A model generated the notes under the pieces. It saw only the letters and a program-made list of their open reading frames with translations, had not been told where the DNA came from and did no database searches. DNA of 64,000 bases from Microglena sp. YARC (Eukaryota; Chlorophyta; Chlorophyceae; Chlamydomonadales; Chlamydomonadaceae), in the NCBI GenBank assembly GCA_022414725.1, contig CM039463.1:93659145-93723144 (forward strand), written 5' to 3'. This document shows positions 1-9,454 of this stretch, piece after piece (positions within the stretch are counted from its first letter, which is position 1; every line of letters starts with the position of its first letter). The position numbers and the translations under genes were made by a program.

Positions 1-117
1 GAACTATTCTGGGAGGGGGGAAGGGAAAGAGGAATGGATTGTGTTTAGTAAAGGGGTTTAGTAAAGGGGGCCATAGACATAGGGCAAGCATGTATTAAAC
101 ATTGGCAACACATGCTT

Positions 118-900
118 GACTGCCGTTACCGTAGCCGTTACCGTACCCACCCCCACCCACCCACACTCCGCCTCTCCTTGGCCGCCCTGGCAAGAGGCAA
201 GGTGGTACAGATTGAGATGGTAATCATACCCCCCCACACACACACACCACACAAACACACCACTCTGCCTCACCTTGGCCGCCCTGGCAAGAGGCAAGGT
301 GGTACAGGTCGAAATGGTACCCCCCCCACACACACACACACCCTCCGCCTCTCATTGGCTGCCCTGGTTAGAGAAAAGGTGGGACAGTTCAAGGTGGTAC
401 AGATTAAGATGGTAATCATACCCCCCCACAACCCCACCCCACACCCCACAAACACCACTCCGCCTCTCCTTGGCCGCCCTGGTTAGAGAAAAGGTGGTAC
501 AGTTCAAGGTGGTACAGATTGAGATGGTAATCATACCCCCCCACACCCCCACCCCACCCCCCACAAACATCTCTCCGCCTCTCCTTGGCCGCCCTGGTTA
601 GAGAAAAGGTGGTACAGTTCAAGGTGGTACAGATTGAGATGGTAATCATACCCCCGCACACCCCCACCCCACCCGCCACAAATACCACCCCGCCTCTCCT
701 TGGCCGCCCTGGCAAGAGGCAAGGTGGTACAGATTGAGATGGTAATCATACCCCCCCACCCACCCCCCACAAACACCACTCCGCCTCTCATTGGCTGCCC
801 TGGCAAGAGGCAAGGTGGTAGTTGGTAATAAGGTGATAGTTGGTAGTTGGGACAAAGGAGTTGAAGGTCGCAGGTGCTAGAGTTCACGGTGGTACAGGCT
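118..900 (-). repeat. Minisatellite, inverted arm of exon-acceptor echo array
   Basis: About seven units carry the reverse complement of a splice-acceptor-like block, CTTGCCTCTTGCCAG followed by GGCGGCCAAGGAGAGG. They are separated by C/A-rich spacers and by a block related to CAATCTGTACCACC. The same block in forward orientation fills 1004-2071 and ends at the putative exon at 2072. The open frames here are repeat artefacts: they run on both strands and consist of the same short word. Confidence 0.8.
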
Positions 901-967
901 GAGGTGGTAACCCTAATCCCCCACCCGCCCCTGGATACTGGTTCCCTACGTATGGTGGTGTGTGTGT

Positions 968-968
<1 letters not shown>

Positions 969-999
<31 letters not shown>
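969..999. repeat. Poly-G tract at centre of inverted array
   Basis: An almost pure run of about 30 G lies exactly between the inverted (118-900) and forward (1004-2071) minisatellite arms. It may be a replication or assembly hot spot. Confidence 0.9.
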
Positions 1000-1003
1000 T
1001 ATG

Positions 1004-2071
1004 ATTAGCATCTCAATCTGTACCACCTTGCCTCTTGCCAGGGCGGCCAAGGAGAGGCGGAGTGTGGGTGGGTGGGGTGGGGTGTACCATTTTGACCTGT
1101 ACCACCTTGCCTCTTGCCAGGGCGGCCAATGAGAGGCGGAGTGTGGGTGGGTGGGGGTGGGGTGTACCATTTCGACCTGTACCACCTTGCCTCTTGCCAG
1201 GGCGGCCAAGGCGAGGCAGAGTGGTGTGGGGGTGGTGGGTGGGTGGGGGGGGGGGTGTATGATTACCATCTCAATCTGTACCACCTTGCCTCTTGCCAGG
1301 GCGGCCAAGGAGAGGCGGAGTGTGGGTGGGGGGGGTGGGGGGTACCATTTCGACCTGTACCACCTTGCCTCTTGCCAGGGCGGCCAAGCAGAGGCGGAGT
1401 ACGTGAATGTGTGGGGGATGTTTTTGGTTGCCATCTCGACCTGTATAACCTTAAACTCTACTACCTTATAACCACCTACCACCTTGCCTCTTACCAGGAC
1501 GGCGAAGTGTGTGTGGGGGGGTGGGGGTGTGTGGGGGGGTACCATTTCGACCTGTACCACCTTGAACTCTACCACCTCCCACCTACCAATTACCATATCT
1601 CACCTTGCCTCTTGCCAGGGCAGCCAAGGCCCAAGGGCCAGGGTTACCCTCTCAACCTGTACCACCGTGAACTCTCCCACCTCCCACCTACCAATTACCA
1701 TATCTCACCTTGCCTCTTGCCAGGGCAGCCAAGGCCCAAGGGCCAGGGTTACCCTCTCAACCTGTACCACCGTGAACTCTACCACCTCCCACCTACCAAT
1801 TACCATATCTCACCTTGCCTCTTGCCAGGGCAGCCAAGGCCCAAGGGCCAGGGTTACCCTCTCAACCTGTACCACCGTGAACTCTACCACCTCCCACCTT
1901 CAACTTCAACTCCCTCTTACCACCTATCAATTACCACCTACCACCTTATTACCAACTACCAACAACCACCTTATTAACAACTAACAACTACCACATTATT
2001 AACAACAACTACCAACTACCACCTTCAACTCCCACCTACCAACTACCAACTACCACCTTGCCTCTTGCCAG
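1004..2071 (+). repeat. Acceptor-side echo array upstream of exon at 2072
   Basis: Nine decoy copies of the acceptor and first exon bases (CTTGCCTCTTGCCAG then GGCGGCC or GGCAGCC) lie with boundaries near 1042, 1121, 1201, 1300, 1379, 1498, 1619, 1723 and 1828, ahead of the presumed true one at 2072. Three units near 1560-1890 are nearly identical 104-bp copies. The array therefore repeats the intron end plus the exon start of the neighbouring gene. From 1900 to 2050 it decays into ACCACCT/TACCAACT simple repeats. Confidence 0.75.
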
Positions 2072-2347
2072 GGCGGCCAAGGAAAGGCGGAGTGGGGGGC
2101 AACCCCAAGAGGCCCTCCCTCCTCGACCGCCAGCCTCCAGGGCCCAGAAGCCAGCTGCCTCCAACTCAGAGCCCCTGGGGGGGGCCTCTGAGGCAGAAGG
2201 GGGCGAGGCGAGTAATAAAGCATTTGCCTCAGCTCAGTCTAAAAAGAAGCGGGGAATGCGAGGTGGTAGGCCACCAAATGATGGCGGCAATGCGGATGGG
2301 CTTGCCGGAGATGCTGAGGATCTGGAGGCTCAGTATACTGGGAACAG
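2072..2347 (+). CDS. U-box-like protein, N-terminal-side exon (putative)
   Basis: The open frame codes for a hydrophilic, Ala/Pro/Gly-rich, probably disordered segment with a basic stretch SKKKRGMRGGRPP and an acidic end GDAEDLEAQ. The acceptor is TTGCCAG at 2071 and the donor is AACAG|GTGGGA at 2347/2348. One leading nucleotide and two trailing nucleotides give symmetric phase 2, and its end (AG) joins in frame with the first G of the exon at 5450, making an Arg codon. Both edges are copied many times in the flanking DNA (1004-2071 and 2348-3725). That supports a true exon but makes the exact splice sites uncertain. The start codon and upstream exons are not identified. Confidence 0.45.
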
Positions 2348-3050
2348 GTGGGACGCTGAATGGTCTGGAGGTGGGAACTGTTTTGTCTGGATGTGTGAAC
2401 TCTTTGGTCTGGATGTGTGAACTCTTTGGTCTGGATGTGGGAACTGTTTGGTCTGGAGGTTGGAACTCTTTGGTCTGGAGGTGGGAACTGTTTGGTCTGG
2501 ATGTGGGAACTGTTTGGTCTGGAGGTGGGAACTGTTTGGTCTGGAGGTGGGAACTGTTTGGTCTGGATGTGGGAACTGTTTGGTCTGGATGTGGGAACTG
2601 TTTGGTCTGGAGGTGGGAACTGTTTGGTCTGGAGGTGGGAACTGTTTGGTCTGGAGGTGGGAACTGTTTGGTCTGGAGGTGGGAACTGTTTGGTCTGGAG
2701 GTGGGAACTGTTTGGTCTGGAGGTGGGAACTCTTTGGTCTGGATGTGGGAACTCTTTGGTCTGGAGGTGGGAACTCTTTGGTCTGGAGGTGGGAACTGTT
2801 TGGTCTGGAGGTGGGAACTGTTTGGTCTGGATGTGGGAACTGTTTGGTCTGGATGTGGGAACTGTTTGGTCTGGAGATGGGAACTGTTTGGTCTGGAGGT
2901 GGGAACTGTTTGGTCTGGAGGTGGGAACTGTTTTGTCTGGAGGTGGGAACTGTTTGGTCTGGAGATGGGAACTGTTTGGTCTGGAGGTGGGAACTGTTTT
3001 GTCTGGAGGTGGGAACTGTTTGGTCTGAAGGTGGGGACTGTTTTGTCTGT
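2348..3050 (+). repeat. 22-bp minisatellite, about 31 copies, donor-like
   Basis: The unit TGGTCTGGAGGTGGGAACTG plus TT repeats about 31 times from 2362, with scattered G/T and G/A variants. Each unit contains GAG|GTGGGA, a 5' splice-site-like string, and the array begins directly behind the proposed donor at 2348. Because 22 is not a multiple of 3, every frame stays open and reads a 22-residue periodic peptide such as VWSGGGNCLV. These open frames are not genes. Confidence 0.9.
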
Positions 3051-3725
3051 TTGGATCTGGAGGCGCAGTGTGCAGGGAACAGGTGGGCTAACACGCGTTT
3101 CGACGAATGTATCAATGGTTGAGCTTGTTGAACCGATGAAGGTGCTGGGTTCGAATCCCTACAGGTGCGCTTCAGTGTTTGCGGTCACTGAAAACCGCCA
3201 TGGTAGCTTTGTCCAGGTAAAGTAGGATCTGGAGGCTCAGTCTACTGGGAACAGGCGGGGCACTGTTTTGTAGGGAACGGCAATATGATTTAACGGTGTG
3301 TGGTCACAGTTGGGCACTTGCTGGAAGCCTAGATGTGGGAAAAGTAGGGCATGTGCCATGTGAGAGGTTGGCGCACACACTTTAATCCTGTATAGGGGAC
3401 GGCTATGCGATATCATATGATGTATACACAAGGAACATGTTGGGCACTGTTTGGATCTGGAGGTGGAGACTGTTTTGTCTGTTTGGATCTGGAGGCTCAG
3501 TATACTGAAAACAGGTGGGGCACTATATTGTCTGTTTGGATCTGGAGGCTCGGTACCGGTTTACAGGGAACAAGCGGGGAACTGTTTTGTCTGGGGGTGG
3601 GGACTGTGTCTGCTTGTGTTTGGAGGCTCAATACACAGAGAGCAAGTGGGGAACTGTTTTGTCTGGAGGTGAGGACTGTTTTGTCTGTTTGGATCTGGAG
3701 GCTCAGTATACATGGAACAGGTGGG
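3051..3725 (+). repeat. Donor-side echo copies of the 2072-2347 exon end
   Basis: Degenerate copies of GATCTGGAGGCTCAGTATAC plus TGGGAACAG|GTGGG (the exon end at 2318-2352) recur near 3051, 3227, 3485, 3538, 3620 and 3690. They are interrupted by a SINE copy (about 3090-3226) and by fragments of the GATATCATATGATG element near 3290 and 3410. Confidence 0.7.
3090..3226 (+). mobile_element. SINE-like element with tRNA-type box B (copy 1)
   Basis: TGGTTGAGCTTG resembles an RNA polymerase III A box, and GGGTTCGAATCCC fits the B box. A tail block containing CGCCATGGTAGCTTTGTCC follows and is shared with the copies at 3722 and 7234. The insertion lies inside the donor-echo array. The ends are approximate. 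Confidence 0.6.
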
Positions 3726-3935
3726 CTAACACCCATTTCGACGGATGTTTCAATGGTTGAGCTTGTTGAACCGGTGAAGGTGCTGGGTTCGAAGCCCGGC
3801 GGATTCGCTTTAATGTACGCGTTCGCTGTCAACCGTCATGGTAGCTTTGTCCTGGTAAAGTAGAAGCCTGTTCCCTACCGTTGTAAGACAGGGCTCCTTT
3901 AATACCTCCTCCCTTCCCTAGGCATTCTCATTACG
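3722..3935 (+). mobile_element. SINE-like element with tRNA-type box B (copy 2)
   Basis: Nearly identical to 3090-3226 in the tRNA-like head (GGGTTCGAAGCCC box B), and it extends further 3' through GACAGGGCTCC to CTAGGCATTCTCATTAC. This matches the 3' end of the SINE at 7234-7439 (CCAGGCGTTATCATTAC). The ends are approximate. Confidence 0.65.
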
Positions 3936-3981
3936 GAACAGGTTGAGCACTGTTTTGTAGGGAACGGAAATATGATATCAT

Positions 3982-4712
3982 TAGGGTTGAGAAGCAAACG
4001 TATATTTTTATTTTATAAGCCGTATAAACGTATAAACGTATACATTTAAACGTATAAAAACGTATAGGAAAATTAGGCACTTCTTGAGAAAATACTTTTA
4101 CATGGTTTTAAAGATATCGCTGCGTAGCTAATTTCATTGGCATCACATATCAACTCTCAGAAAAATAATCTGGCAAGTTTAGGTTGTCCAAATCTCAGAA
4201 AAGAAATAACGACCTGAAAGCGCGGTGCCAATCTAAGTGAGCCATTAAATGCCAGTTGGTATATTATAACTGTATGAGTGTATAATAATATAAGTACATA
4301 ACGGTATTACAATTTTGCCCATGTTCCAATTGCACTAGGATTGCGACATCAATCCTTCAAGCCCACGTAGGAGCACAGCTTGTGGAATGGAAGGCTAGGT
4401 GGCGCTCAGATATGTGTGCCATCCTGGCAATCTAGATCAACCATTAGGCCAAATGTTTATAAAATAATGCGCGTGAATGGTGATTTTTATTGCATATTGT
4501 GATAGAGGAGGTCAAAAGCTTTCCAATGAGCTATCTAAATCAAAAATATAATGAGAACTAAGAAAGTTAAGTGCCGGGACGTGTGCTGTACTTCTTGAAG
4601 TACATGCTATACGTTTTGTATACGACGTATATAAGGTCGATTTGAGAAAAAATATACGGCGTATTTATACGTATAAACGTATATTATACATTTATATGTC
4701 GTCCCAACCCTA
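3982..4712. mobile_element. hAT-like non-autonomous element, 8-bp TSD
   Basis: The 731-bp element begins TAGGGTTGAGA and ends TCCCAACCCTA, an imperfect terminal inverted repeat. It is flanked by the exact 8-bp duplication GATATCAT at 3974-3981 and 4713-4720. Subterminal ACGTATA/TATACGT repeats lie inside both ends. TAGGG termini with an 8-bp target duplication are characteristic of the hAT superfamily. No transposase is encoded. It is nested in the palindromic MITE at 3953-5036. Confidence 0.85.
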
Positions 4713-4782
4713 GATATCATGCCATCATATGATATCATATGGTGCCAGCAGTCTGACTAGGCTAAAGTTATCATTTCCATGT

Positions 4783-4953
4783 AGGGAACGGCGACAAATA
4801 TTGGTGTTTGAAAAACTCATATTATTATAGTGTCACAATAATACTAGTTTTTCCAATAATTCAAAATTCTGGTGAGACAGCTTGTCCATCTAATATTAAA
4901 TAACATTCACTTATATTATGCATTAACTAATATTAGCTAACTTGGCATTTCGC
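4783..4953. mobile_element. AATATTAG-type MITE, nested copy
   Basis: Begins TAGGGAACGGCGACAAATAT and contains GTGTTTGAAAAACTCATATT, GTGTCACAATAATA and a Leu-rich-frame-free AT-rich core ending CTAATATTAGCTAAC. It matches, in reverse orientation, the copies at 42375-42558 and 43390-43578. Confidence 0.7.
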
Positions 4954-5287
4954 GATTTATGTACAATATCATATGATGCAATTAGTCTGATATCATACTC
5001 GCCTTTGGTCAACATCATATGATATGCCGGTCCATACTGTTTTGGCAGGAACAAGTGCTGTTGCAATCGTTTGTGTATGATGGTGTGTGTGGGTTGGGGT
5101 GGGGGGAGGAAGTTTGGGATTCAGGTGGGTGGGTGCAGGGGCATAGGGTGGTGGATGGGGGTATGCATGTTTGCATATGGTGGTGGGGGTGGTGGTTTCG
5201 GAGGCGGTGTTATCTAAATGGGTCCTGTACATGTTGATATGAAATATCCGTGAAAACAGGTAAAAATAACAATTGCTGATAAACAAA

Positions 5288-5410
5288 ATCATTGTATCAT
5301 TAGGTATCATCCTCATTATCCTCATCATCATCATCATCACCATCATTATCATCCTCATCATCATCCTCACCATCATAATCATCATTAGCATCCTCATAAT
5401 CATTATTTCA
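5288..5410. repeat. ATC/ATT trinucleotide microsatellite
   Basis: A degenerate CATCATCATT-type tract. Long open frames of Met/Ile/Leu across it are compositional artefacts. Confidence 0.9.
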
Positions 5411-5449
5411 GACGTCTGCTGTTTATTTTTTGTTGTGTGTTGGTTGCAG

Positions 5450-5604
5450 GTGGTCGGCGATTGGACGAGGTGCGAGGTACAAGAAGCGGTGCAAAGAGAA
5501 CGGGAACGAAGACTCGTGTGATAAGGATGACGACAATCCCCTTCCAGGCTTCATAGATCCCATCACCCTAGAGCCCGTCGTGAACCCCGCCATCAGCCCG
5601 TATG
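5450..5604 (+). CDS. U-box-like protein, exon carrying first half of U-box
   Basis: The acceptor TGGTTGCAG ends at 5449 and the donor TATG|GTGCGT follows 5604. The frame reads a basic/acidic linker (RGARYKKRCKENGNEDSC) and then FIDPITLEPVVNPAISPYG. This is the start of a U-box (modified RING) fold as found in E3 ubiquitin ligases: a DPIT-E-P-V-NP loop followed by Gly-His. The exon ends in phase 1 and joins in frame to 6956, restoring Gly-His-Val-Met. A second, diverged copy lies 200 bp downstream (5650-5812). The role as an E3 ligase is inferred from the fold only. Confidence 0.65.
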
Positions 5605-5649
5605 GTGCGTTTGTGCTGTTTTTGAAAGGAATTATTGATGGAAAGAAAG

Positions 5650-5812
5650 TCAAGGTACAAGAAGCGGTACGCAGAGGATGGGAACAAAGATCCATGCGAC
5701 AAGGACCCATGGGACAAATACCCATGCGGCAAGGATGACAACAATCCCCTGCTGGGCTTCATCGATCCCATCACACTAGGGCCCGTCGTGAACCCCACCA
5801 TTAGCCCGTATG
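5650..5812 (+). repeat. Duplicated copy of the U-box exon
   Basis: Repeats the exon at 5450-5604 from GGTACAAGAAGCGG to AGCCCGTATG. It reads RYKKRYAEDGNKDPCDKD, an extra WDKYPCGKD insertion, then FIDPITLGPVVNPTISPYG. The donor position is GTCCGA rather than GTGCGT, so it is probably not used, though the frame is open. It could be an alternative exon or a relic. Confidence 0.7.
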
Positions 5813-5850
5813 GTCCGATTTCATGTTCACGAAAGGAAAAGGTTTTATGG

Positions 5851-6052
5851 GAACTGTGTTTCTTTTGTCGGCTATGCATGGCAGCTTCCAGTCAGCTCCA
5901 TCAGCCAGCTACTGGGCCAATACCAAGGCTTTCATCTGTATTCGAACGCCCTTTATGATAGCTTTCAGGCACACTAGCTAGCTTCAGCTTTAGCCCAATG
6001 ACAGGGAAAATGAGTTGCCTAGAAGCTGCTACGCGTAGCCAAAAAAAAGCGT
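5851..6052. mobile_element. Foldback MITE (GGCTACG-CAGCTTC family)
   Basis: The left arm TTTCTTTTGTCGGCTATGCA plus GGCAGCTTCCAG is answered by CTAGAAGCTGCTACGCGTAG plus CCAAAAAAAAGC at the right. The core shares CATCTGTATTCGAACGCC and GCACTAGCTAGCTTCAG with the copies at 8068, 38100 and 59150. Confidence 0.75.
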
Positions 6053-6109
6053 ATGGGAAGCGTTGTGTCCACTTAACCCAACTCCCTATCAAGATTTAGC
6101 TGTAATGAT

Positions 6110-6210
6110 TATTCCTGGTGTGGCGTGGTATTAAAGGAACCCGTCGTACGCGGGCAGAGAACGGTCTACCACCTCAACTAAACAAGCTACCATCGCGGTT
6201 GACAAACAGT
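6110..6210 (-). mobile_element. SINE 3' fragment, reverse orientation
   Basis: The reverse complement of the SINE tail (CCGCGATGGTAGCTTG, GTACGACGGGTTCC, CACGCCAC). It is flanked by a direct repeat of about 50 bp, GTATGGGAAGCGTTGTGTCC plus the following bases, at about 6051-6100 and 6211-6260. Confidence 0.6.
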
Positions 6211-6394
6211 GTATGGGAAGCGTTGTGTCCACCCAACCCAACGCCCTATCAAGATTTAGGTGACTAGCTCAAGAATATGCTTCAGTGAAAATAAAGTTTG
6301 GCTGCTATCTCGTACTACTCACAGCCAAATCCCTCCAAACGTTGTTGTACTAAGCAATTATGAAGGAATTTCTCCGCCTTGGTGGCAATGGAGC

Positions 6395-6955
6395 CTCAGA
6401 CTGCTATTGCAGGCCCTGAGTACTACCACCCCAACCACCCCCTCCTCCCCACCACGTCCCCTACAACCCACCACCACCCCACCACCAACCACCGCCACAC
6501 AGCCAAACCGCTCCAACCAAATTGTTGACTTTTCCCATACAGGGCACATGATGGGTCTAGCAACGTGGCGAGCAGTTCTTAGCCTCAGACTGCTATTGCA
6601 GGCCCTGAGTACTACCACCCCACCTTCACCTCCCCACCACGTCCCCTACAACCCACCCCCACCACCCCACCACCAACCACGGCCACACAACCAAACCGCT
6701 CCAACCCAATTGTTGACTTTCCCCATACAGGGCACGTGATGGGGCTGGCAATGTAGCAAGCAGTTGTAAGCCTGACTGCTATTGCAGGCCCTGAGTACTA
6801 CCCCCCCCCCCCCCCCCCTCTCCTCCCCACCCCGTACCCTACCCCCCTTGTCCCCCCACACACACACACCCCACCACCACCACCACCACCCCACCACTAA
6901 CCACCGCCACACAGCCAAACCGCTCCAAACCCCATTGTTGACTTTCCCCAAACAG
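6395..6955 (+). repeat. 188-bp tandem array echoing the acceptor of exon 6956
   Basis: CTGCTATTGCAGGCCCTGAG begins units at about 6400, 6588 and 6775. Each carries a CCAACCACC-rich stretch, TTGTTGACTTTCCCC and CATACAG|GGCACATGATGGG. The first two units (boundaries 6543 and 6731) copy about 40 bp of the exon at 6956 and then stop matching; the third leads into the full exon. Confidence 0.8.
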
Positions 6956-7044
6956 GGCACGTGATGGGGCTGGCAACATGGCGAGCAGTTCTTGCTGAGC
7001 AAGGGCGTTGCCCCTTCACCAAGAAATCGATGGGACCTGAACAG
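6956..7044 (+). CDS. U-box-like protein, exon carrying second half of U-box
   Basis: The acceptor CCAAACAG ends at 6955 and the donor GAACAG|GTTAGT follows 7044. With the G carried over from 5604 it reads GHVMGLATWRAVLAEQ, then GRCPFTKKSMGPEQ. The GH, the tryptophan and the CP-x-T turn are those expected in the second half of a U-box. It ends in phase 0. No later exon was recognised; a MITE with a nested SINE starts 90 bp downstream. The gene product is probably an E3 ubiquitin ligase-type protein of unknown target. Confidence 0.65.
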
Positions 7045-7129
7045 GTTAGTCTCTCCTGTGTTGTGTTGTCTCAGTGGGTGTCTAGCTGTCTTCATGGGTG
7101 TGAACATGAGGGTATCGTAATCATTCCTT

Positions 7130-7545
7130 TTCTTGTCCGCTACGAGCAGCAGCTTCTAGGGAGCTCCATGAGCCAGCCACTGGGCTAAGCCCCAGATTTG
7201 GATAGTAATGCAACAATGATTCTGCCAGCTTTCAGTGATTTACAATGGTCTAGTGGTAGACCAGATCGCTAAAGAATGAAGAGTCGGAGGTTCGACTCCC
7301 CCTTCGGTCGCTCTTGGCGTTGCAGGTCGTCGTATACCGCGATGGTAGCTTGTCCAATTGAGGTAGGAGACCGCTCCCCACCCGCGTACGACGGGCTCCC
7401 TTAACACCACGCCCCACCAGGCGTTATCATTACTTTTTTAACAATGATTCTGCCAGCTTTCTGATGCACGTTACTTTAGTTTTGGCTGGGTAGCAAGCCA
7501 GGGGAGCCTCCTAGAAGCTGCTGCTCATAGCGGGAGAGAAACACA
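7130..7545. mobile_element. Foldback MITE interrupted by a SINE
   Basis: The left arm GCTACGAGCAGCAGCTTCTA and the right arm TCCTAGAAGCTGCTGCTCAT plus AGC are inverted. The element is split by the SINE at 7234-7439, so the MITE is older than the SINE insertion. Confidence 0.8.
7234..7439 (+). mobile_element. SINE with tRNA-like head and exact 22-bp TSD
   Basis: The tRNA-like head has a perfect A box (TGGTCTAGTGG near 7246), a D-stem GGTC/GACC and a B box GGTTCGACTCC. The tail contains CGCGATGGTAGCTTGTCC, TACGACGGGCTCCCTTAAC and CCAGGCGTTATCATTAC, then TTTTTT. The flanking 22-bp sequences at 7212-7233 and 7440-7461 (starting AACAATGATTCTGCC) are identical, which is expected for LINE-driven retroposition. 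Not a functional tRNA: the acceptor stem does not pair. Confidence 0.9.
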
Positions 7546-7684
7546 ATGGTCTAAATGGGTGTCTGCGTGTCGCAATGGATGTGGGGGTGTCTGGCTGTGA
7601 CCTTGCATCCATGGCGTTGATTTTTCAACATTTGGAATTAAGCCTGTCATCTTTCCAAACACTGAATCAACGCTTCTTTGTTTC

Positions 7685-8066
7685 AAGTCATGTGGTGCAC
7701 TTTTGACGGAGCCCCCCTTCTGGAGGGCGGGAGCCCCCAGTGTTACCCATTTGTCCGTTCGACCGACCGACCGTCTGACCATGATGAAACCAGACACGTC
7801 AGCCAACGGTCTTGTAACTAACTCGCTTCCCTTGCCACCTGTTGCTCCGTCGCGATCAATCTCCGTCAATTTTTGGCGTCGCAGGCGACGCTGCATCGAA
7901 CTTGTTTCTGTGCAACGCATCGCAAATTGAGCGACTCGGTGGGACACCAATGTGACGTGCTGCCCCCCGAACCTCACAGAGCACGAAGCGCAGGGCCCTG
8001 AATGAACGACGCGTCGTACACAAAAAATAGTGATGTGGTGGATCAGAGCTAAATTTAGATAGATGT
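7685..8066. repeat. Dispersed repeat with GACGGAGCCCCCCTTCTGG start
   Basis: From 7690 to 7900 it closely matches 38493-38705 (GTTACCCATTTGTCCGT, GACACGTCAGCCAACGG, CGCAGGCGACGCTGCATC); a fragment lies near 60541-60622. The second half (GCAACGCATCGCAAATTGAG to AATAGTGATGTGGTGGATC) matches 8510-8640 and, in part, 59755-59910. Confidence 0.7.
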
Positions 8067-8067
8067 C

Positions 8068-8285
8068 TGACCACTGTTTCCATTTTGGGGCTACGTGTAG
8101 CAGCCTCTATGCAGCTTTTTTCCCCTGTCCTTGGGCCAAACCTGTATCTAGCTAGTTCGTCTGGAAGTTGACCTTCCGGGTATTTCAATGCAACTTCAAG
8201 CTTCGGGCTAGACCCAGTGGCTGGCTGTTGGAGCCGGCTGGAAGCTGCCAAGCGTAGCCCAGTAGCCCAGAAACGAAACAGTATG
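8068..8285. mobile_element. Foldback MITE copy
   Basis: The arms GGGGCTACGTGTAGCAGC and GAAGCTGCCAAGCGTAGCCC are inverted. The central GGGCCAAACC and GGGCTAGACCCAGTGGCTGG landmarks match the family. Confidence 0.7.
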
Positions 8286-8509
8286 CCTGGCTCTTCGAGA
8301 ATCTTCTCTCCAGATTTCTACTTCGAGTGCCTGGGGCCAGGGCAGGACTGGGGGCAGCAGACTCGATCAAACCCAACCCATCATATCTCAACCCAACTCA
8401 ACTCTTATCTCAAATCCCCCATTGTCTGATTGCAGCTGACCGTCTTGAACAAGAATAATATTGAGCGCTTGAGCTATAGAATCATCCAACAGTAGGCTCA
8501 ACTGAGCTG

Positions 8510-8720
8510 GGCTGGCATCTGTGCTGCCCCCTGAACCCCGCAGAGCACGAACTGCAGAGCCCTTAATGAACGACGCGTCGCACAAAAAATAGTGATGTGG
8601 TGAATCAGAGCTAAATTTAGGTAGATGCCTGGCCTAGTTTTGTAGTTGTAAAAGGAATATGACCGCAGGAGGTGGGTCTCTTGACACAAACCAACGACAC
8701 CGAGGATTCAGTTCGAATGC
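8510..8720. repeat. Dispersed repeat, copy of second half of 7685-8066
   Basis: GAACCCCGCAGAGCACGAAC through AATAGTGATGTGGTGAATC matches 7965-8065. The following GGAGGTGGGTCTCTTGACAC matches the GGAGGTGGGTCTCCCGACAC block near 32114. Confidence 0.65.
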
Positions 8721-8892
8721 GTTGCTACTCCTACAAAAGAGTAGGCGTACCTAGGGTCGGTGGGAGATAGCAACCCTGGACCAAACAAACATTGACCACT
8801 ACCCCTGTTGACCACGGCAGACAAGCTCCCTGCCATGGTCGTTAGAGGCCGAGCCGATCAAGTAGGCTCGACTTAGCTGGGCTGGCATAAGT

Positions 8893-9092
8893 TTGTCCTT
8901 TTCTCACTACGTGGAGCAGCTTCTAGTCAGCTCCCTTTCCCCGTCCTTGGGCCAAACCGGAAGATAGCTAGTGTGTCTGAAAGCCGACATGACAGGCATT
9001 GCAAACAAATTAAACATTGTGAGGTTGACTCACTGGCTGGCTATTGGAGCTGGCAGTAAGGTGCTATGTGTAGCCCCAAATAGAAACACTGG
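8893..9092. mobile_element. Foldback MITE copy
   Basis: The arms CACTACGTGGAGCAGCTTCT and AAGGTGCTATGTGTAGCCCC are inverted, with the usual CTGAAAGCCGACATGACAGG core. Two further left-arm fragments follow at 9110-9275 and 9290-9420 (GGCTACGCATGGCAGCTTCC). Confidence 0.65.
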
Positions 9093-9454
9093 CTGGCACC
9101 TGTGTATATTGTTACCACTCTTTCTTCTGGGGCTACGCATGGCAACTTCCAGCCAGCACCATTAGCTAGCGTCTTGGACAGGTCCAAAGCTTTCATCTGC
9201 ATTGGAATGCCTGTCATGTTAGCTTTTGGATGCACTGTAATCCAGCAGTAGGCTGGTCTGACCTGGGCTAGCACCTGTGCATGCTGTTACCACTCTTTCT
9301 TTTGTGGCTACGCATGGCAGCTTCCAGCCAGCTCCTCTAGCCAGCCTCTAGGACAAGCCCCAAGCTGTCATCTGCATTGGAATACCTGTATGTTAGCTTC
9401 ATAGTGTTTGCAGTAGGCTGGAATGAGCTGGACTGGCATCTTCTTTGTTTGTTT

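Larger units (their letters stand above)
3953..5036. mobile_element. GATATCATATGATG palindromic MITE, split by two insertions
   Basis: The left end TAGGGAACGGAAATATGATATC and the right end CATATGATATGCCGGTCC match the complete family copies at 40517, 43583, 46589 and 58858. Internal landmarks CAGTCTGACTAGGCTA and GCCTTTGGTCAACATC are in place. The element is interrupted by a hAT-like MITE (3982-4712) and a second AT-rich MITE (4783-4953). Confidence 0.75.

Noticed and set aside
2330..3122. Long open frames on both strands
   Set aside because: All come from the 22-bp minisatellite; the frame is open only because the unit lacks stops.
7246..7319. Functional tRNA gene
   Set aside because: A and B boxes and the D-stem are present, but the acceptor and anticodon stems do not fold well, and the unit has SINE tail and 22-bp target duplications.
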